Assembly (NCBI GenBank): GCA_017484225.1
Contig: JAFUTN010000037.1
Coordinates: forward strand, 1-45,454
Origin: Alphaproteobacteria bacterium
GTDB lineage: Bacteria > Pseudomonadota > Alphaproteobacteria > RF32 > CAG-239
Length of the DNA: 45,454 bases
Reading direction: 5' to 3'
The position numbers and the translations under genes were made by a program. A model generated the notes under the pieces. The model did not search any database. It was not told where the DNA came from and saw only the letters and a list, made by a program, of their open reading frames with translations. This document shows positions 42,559-45,454 of the stretch, piece by piece. How positions within the stretch are numbered: position 1 is the stretch's first letter; each line of letters begins with the position of its first letter.

Positions 42559-43014
42559 TTATTTTTTCAATTCCGAAGTGCAGTGCGGACAACGAGTTGC
42601 TTCTACAGGAATTTCGCTACAACAAAACGGGCATTTTTTTGTTGTCGGAGCAGCTTTAGCAGCTTCGTCTGCTTGTGCTTTCAGCATTTTGGCTTGCAAC
42701 GTGTTGATTGCCTTAATCAAAATAAATACGGCAAAAGCAACAATTATAAAACTGATAACCGTATTAATAAAAGCACCGTATTTGATTGCTACCTCTGCAA
42801 CATCAGGATCTTTGGATGCTTTAACCAAAACCAGTTTCAAATCAGAAAAATCAACATTGCCTAAAACCCATCCGATTGGCGGCATAATAACATCTTCAAC
42901 CATAGATGTTACAATCTTTCCGAAAGCGGCACCGATAATAATACCGACAGCCATATCCATCACATTTCCGCGCATTGCGAAAGTCTTAAATTCATTAAAA
43001 AAGTTTTTAATCAT
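42559..43014 (-). CDS. mscL: Large-conductance mechanosensitive channel with C-terminal zinc ribbon
   Basis: A 151-residue inner-membrane channel that opens under membrane tension to release solutes. The family start [23 protein letters not shown] is followed by the second helix (about 80-105). After the normal cytoplasmic helix comes an added ribbon [19 protein letters not shown] with two CxxC pairs, expected to bind zinc. AAGGA precedes the ATG. It lies 28 bases after glyA. Confidence 0.95.
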   Translation of the reverse strand: MIKNFFNEFKTFAMRGNVMDMAVGIIIGAAFGKIVTSMVEDVIMPPIGWVLGNVDFSDLKLVLVKASKDPDVAEVAIKYGAFINTVISFIIVAFAVFILIKAINTLQAKMLKAQADEAAKAAPTTKKCPFCCSEIPVEATRCPHCTSELKK

Positions 43015-43042
43015 TTTATTGGTTCCTTATGTTAGAGTTAGT

Positions 43043-44299
43043 TTATTCATAAATAGGAAAATCATGACACAATGCCACAATTTTTTCTGCCGTATCGGCA
43101 ATCGTTTTTTCGGCATTGCCGGTAGAAAGTGCATCAATCACATCACCGATACAATTACCGATAAAGGCAAATTCTTTTTCCTTAAAACCGCGGGTTGTTC
43201 CGGCCGGTGTTCCCAAACGCACGCCTGAAGTAATTTTCGGCGGTTGAGGATCAAACGGAATTGCGTTTTTGTTACAGGTAATATGAGCGCGTTCCAAGGC
43301 CGTGGTAACCACATCTCCGGTCAAACCTTTCGGACGCAAATCCACCAGAACCAAATGCGTGTCTGTTCCGCCGGAAACAAGATTTACACCTCTTTCAACC
43401 AGAGTTTTTCCCAAAACTTTAGCATTAACAATAACTTGTTTGGCATAATCTCTGAACTGCGGTGTTAAGTCTTCTCCGAAACAAACAGCTTTAGCGGCAA
43501 TTACATGTTCCAGCGGACCGCCTTGTGTTCCCGGAAAAACTGCAGAATTAACTTTTTTATAAATATCCGGATTGTTAGTTAAAATCATTCCGCCGCGAGG
43601 ACCGCGCAAAGTTTTGTGAGTGGTAGTCGTAACAACATCTGCAAAATCCAACGGATTCGGATGCTGTCCGCCGGCAACAAGTCCGGCAAAGTGCGCCATG
43701 TCCACCATTAAATAAGCTCCTATTCTGTCGGCTATTTGACGAAAGCGGGCAAAATTTATTTGGCGAGGATATGCAGAACCGCCGGCAATAATTAACTTTG
43801 GTTTTGTATCCAGTGCCAACGTTTCTACTTCGTCATAGTCAATCATTCCCGTATCGGCGCGCACACCGTATTGCACTGCATTGAAAAATTTGCCGGAAAT
43901 AGAAACTTTAGAGCCGTGCGTCAAGTGTCCTCCCGCATCCAGACTCATTCCCATAATGGTGTCTCCAACATTCAAGAGTGCAACATAAACCGCGGTGTTT
44001 GCCTGACTTCCGGAATGCGGCTGCACGTTAACATATTGCGCATTAAAAAGTTTTTGAGCCCTTTGTTGAGCCAGAGTCTCTATTTCATCAATATATTCGC
44101 ATCCGCAATAATAGCGGTGAGCCGGATATCCTTCGGCATATTTATTGGTCAGCACCGAGCCTTGCGCTTCCATAACCGCACGAGACACAATGTTTTCGGA
44201 AGCAATAAGTTCAACTTGTTCTTGCTGACGTTTAAGCTCTTTGCGAATAATGTCAAAAATCGCCTTATCTTCATCTTTTAATGTTTGTTCAAAATCCAT
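43043..44299 (-). CDS. glyA: Serine hydroxymethyltransferase
   Basis: A 418-residue pyridoxal-phosphate enzyme that interconverts serine and glycine and supplies one-carbon units. [23 protein letters not shown] and the cofactor Lys in [15 protein letters not shown] are present. ACGGAG lies before the ATG. It starts 3 bases after rpiB, and the rpiB-glyA order is conserved in alphaproteobacteria. Confidence 0.97.
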   Translation of the reverse strand: MDFEQTLKDEDKAIFDIIRKELKRQQEQVELIASENIVSRAVMEAQGSVLTNKYAEGYPAHRYYCGCEYIDEIETLAQQRAQKLFNAQYVNVQPHSGSQANTAVYVALLNVGDTIMGMSLDAGGHLTHGSKVSISGKFFNAVQYGVRADTGMIDYDEVETLALDTKPKLIIAGGSAYPRQINFARFRQIADRIGAYLMVDMAHFAGLVAGGQHPNPLDFADVVTTTTHKTLRGPRGGMILTNNPDIYKKVNSAVFPGTQGGPLEHVIAAKAVCFGEDLTPQFRDYAKQVIVNAKVLGKTLVERGVNLVSGGTDTHLVLVDLRPKGLTGDVVTTALERAHITCNKNAIPFDPQPPKITSGVRLGTPAGTTRGFKEKEFAFIGNCIGDVIDALSTGNAEKTIADTAEKIVALCHDFPIYE

Positions 44300-44302
44300 A
44301 GT

Positions 44303-44731
44303 TTACTCCGTTTGTTCAATTTTATTCAGGCGAATTTGATGTCTTCCGCCTTCGTATTCGGCACGCAAAAAGGTGTCAATATAGTTTATCACATCTTCAA
44401 AAGGCATTGTTCTGCCTCCAAACACCAAAACATTGGCATTATTATGGCGCTTTGCCAATTCGGCAACTTCGGCGCTGTAAATGAGGGCTGCACGAATCCC
44501 GTGATAGCGATTGGCGGCAATAGAAATTCCCACGCCGGTTCCGCAAATCAAAATACCCAAATCGGCACTACCGCTCAAAATTTCGTTCGCCATTTTTTTT
44601 GCATAATCGGGATAATCAACCGACTGAGAATCATAGGTTCCCAAGTCAATAAGACCTAAATCGGCATAGTGCCGGCGCAACCGTTCTTTTAAGTCAAACC
44701 CTCCGTGATCTGATGCAATAGCTATTTTCAT
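44303..44731 (-). CDS. rpiB: Ribose-5-phosphate isomerase B
   Basis: A 142-residue enzyme interconverting ribulose and ribose 5-phosphate. The start A-S-D-H-G-G-F-D-L-K, G-T-Y-D-S-Q-S-V-D-Y-P-D-Y and the active-site Cys in I-L-I-C-G-T-G-V-G-I-S-I-A-A-N are diagnostic. GGAGG precedes the ATG. Working with tkt it completes part of the pentose phosphate route. First gene of the rpiB-glyA-mscL unit. Confidence 0.97.
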   Translation of the reverse strand: MKIAIASDHGGFDLKERLRRHYADLGLIDLGTYDSQSVDYPDYAKKMANEILSGSADLGILICGTGVGISIAANRYHGIRAALIYSAEVAELAKRHNNANVLVFGGRTMPFEDVINYIDTFLRAEYEGGRHQIRLNKIEQTE

Positions 44732-44915
44732 TAACTGCCTCCAAAATTCTTTCTAACTATATATAAATAACAGCTGATTCACCAGAAAAAAGAAACTTTT
44801 GCACAACAAATGCAAAAAATATTAAAAATGTTAAAAAAAACAGTTGACGGCAAGAAAAAATAAGTATATATGAATGTGTGTTGAGTGAGTTTGGTACCTC
44901 AAATTGCGAAGGTAA

Positions 44916-44990
44916 GGCCGGTTGGCAGAATGGCTCATGCAGAGGACTGCAAATCCTTCTATATCGGTTCAATTCCGGTACCGGCCTCCA
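44916..44990 (+). tRNA. tRNA-Cys (anticodon GCA)
   Basis: A 75-nt cloverleaf: acceptor GGCCGGT/ACCGGCC, anticodon loop with GCA, T arm GGTTCAATTCC, discriminator T and encoded CCA. Confidence 0.97.
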
Positions 44991-44998
44991 AAGTTTAT

Positions 44999-45073
44999 TC
45001 CGACTTAGCTCAGCGGTAGAGCAATCGGCTGTTAACCGATCGGTCATCTGTTCGAACCAGATAGTCGGAGCCA
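44999..45073 (+). tRNA. tRNA-Asn (anticodon GTT)
   Basis: A 75-nt cloverleaf: acceptor TCCGACT/AGTCGGA, D arm AGCTCAGCGGTAGAGC, anticodon loop with GTT, T arm GTTCGAACC, encoded CCA. It follows tRNA-Cys by 8 bases, so both share a transcript. Confidence 0.97.
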
Positions 45074-45075
45074 AT

Positions 45076-45106
45076 AAAAAGCCTCGTTTTTTACGAGGCT
45101 TTTTTG
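45076..45106 (+). terminator. Terminator of the tRNA-Cys/tRNA-Asn unit
   Basis: Stem AAGCCTCG / CGAGGCTT with a T/A loop and a final T-run. Confidence 0.92.
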
Positions 45107-45164
45107 ATTATTTCCGACTATATTCATTTCATTGTCATTATCGGGTGTGTTCTTTTTTTGTGTC

Positions 45165-45196
45165 ATTATCGGGATTGCGGAGCAATAACCGATAAT
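45165..45196. repeat. Imperfect palindrome
   Basis: ATTATCGG and its complement CCGATAAT flank a short core that extends the pairing (ATTG/CAAT). A half-copy lies just before it at about 45136-45144. Possibly a dispersed intergenic palindrome; no gene is nearby. Confidence 0.55.
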
Positions 45197-45220
45197 CTTG
45201 GCAAATTAATATTTCACTGT

Positions 45221-45454
45221 CATTCCGAGGAGCGTAGCGACGTGGGAATCCCCGTAAAGATCTTTTTTGGCAAGAAAGTGTGTGTTGTTATGCAGTGCGT
45301 AACAATAAACTCCGTTCCTGAAACAGGAGATCTTTGTTCAAGGAGATTGCGACGGTCGTTTCACTCCCTCGCAATGACACTCCATACCTTATGGTCGTTT
45401 CACTCCCTCGCAATGACGTTTCCTACCTTACGGTCATTCCGAGGAGCGTAGCGA
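45221..45454. repeat. Intergenic repeat cluster at the right edge
   Basis: A 20-bp direct repeat (CATTCCGAGGAGCGTAGCGA) lies at 45221-45240 and 45435-45454, the second cut by the window end. Between them a 25-bp unit containing TTTCACTCCCTCGCAATGAC occurs twice (45354-45378 and 45393-45417). The two units are partial reverse complements. They match the style of short dispersed palindromic repeats seen in many bacteria. No gene is seen in 45107-45454. Confidence 0.75.

Noticed and set aside
42295..43228. Long plus-strand ORFs over remnant A, mscL and the end of glyA
   Set aside because: They are antisense to genes with clear family motifs, and their products are low-complexity.
44757..45074. 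105-codon minus-strand ORF
   Set aside because: It runs antisense through both tRNA genes and has no ribosome binding site.
45221..45454. Repeat cluster considered as a CRISPR array
   Set aside because: Repeats are few, unequal in length and spacing and partly inverted, with no cas genes; they are ordinary dispersed intergenic repeats.

Overview
The window looks like a chromosomal segment of an AT-rich, host-associated alphaproteobacterium, probably an uncultured gut lineage. The support is lpxC-bamD-recN and yfgM-bamB-der gene order, an EnvZ/OmpR-type pair, full Sec, BAM and lipid A functions, and a uracil-DNA glycosylase with an alphaproteobacterial-type N-terminus. The genus cannot be named from sequence alone. 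No transposase, integrase, CRISPR array or rRNA was found.

Layout. 1-2250: the start of an unknown gene running off the left edge, an inositol-monophosphatase-family gene and cpoB. 2300-10970 (minus strand): one long run rnpB-lpxC-bamD-recN-uvrC-pgsA-response regulator-sensor kinase, covering tRNA processing, lipid A, outer-membrane assembly, DNA repair, phospholipid synthesis and signalling. 11090-16010 (plus): an outer-membrane barrel, glmM, a small membrane protein and an 815-residue protein with a HExxH motif. 16030-20760 (minus): der, bamB, a yfgM-like gene and an unknown membrane protein. 20900-25690 (plus): a diguanylate cyclase, rlmD (frameshifted here) and tkt. 25760-30210: pseudopilin-like genes, a leucine-rich-repeat surface protein, a duplicated holin-like membrane protein and two related secreted proteins. 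30280-38000: DNA glycosylase, a TPR lipoprotein and a serS-led operon with a metallopeptidase. 38100-42530: small islands, tRNA-Arg, a third pseudopilin, a secreted cysteine-rich protein and decayed gene fragments. 42560-45454: mscL, glyA, rpiB, tRNA-Cys, tRNA-Asn and intergenic repeats.

Most notable: two diverged copies of a structured, pseudoknotted leader RNA (about 190-200 nt; minus 28083-27886, plus 39552-39741). Each has its own promoter, helices supported by compensatory base changes, and a terminator just before the ribosome binding site. The downstream genes are unrelated surface proteins: a leucine-rich-repeat protein and a pseudopilin. It looks like a riboswitch or attenuator class I cannot match to a known family. 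Nearby (40384-42480), three minus-strand gene remnants share one C-terminal seed (Q-Y-G-T-N-F-W-G-G-A) followed by different tails. One tail resembles an L,D-transpeptidase-like effector whose expected catalytic Cys is now Tyr. They lie among a small membrane protein, a secreted Cys-rich protein and an unassigned small RNA, and resemble a decayed effector/immunity locus.
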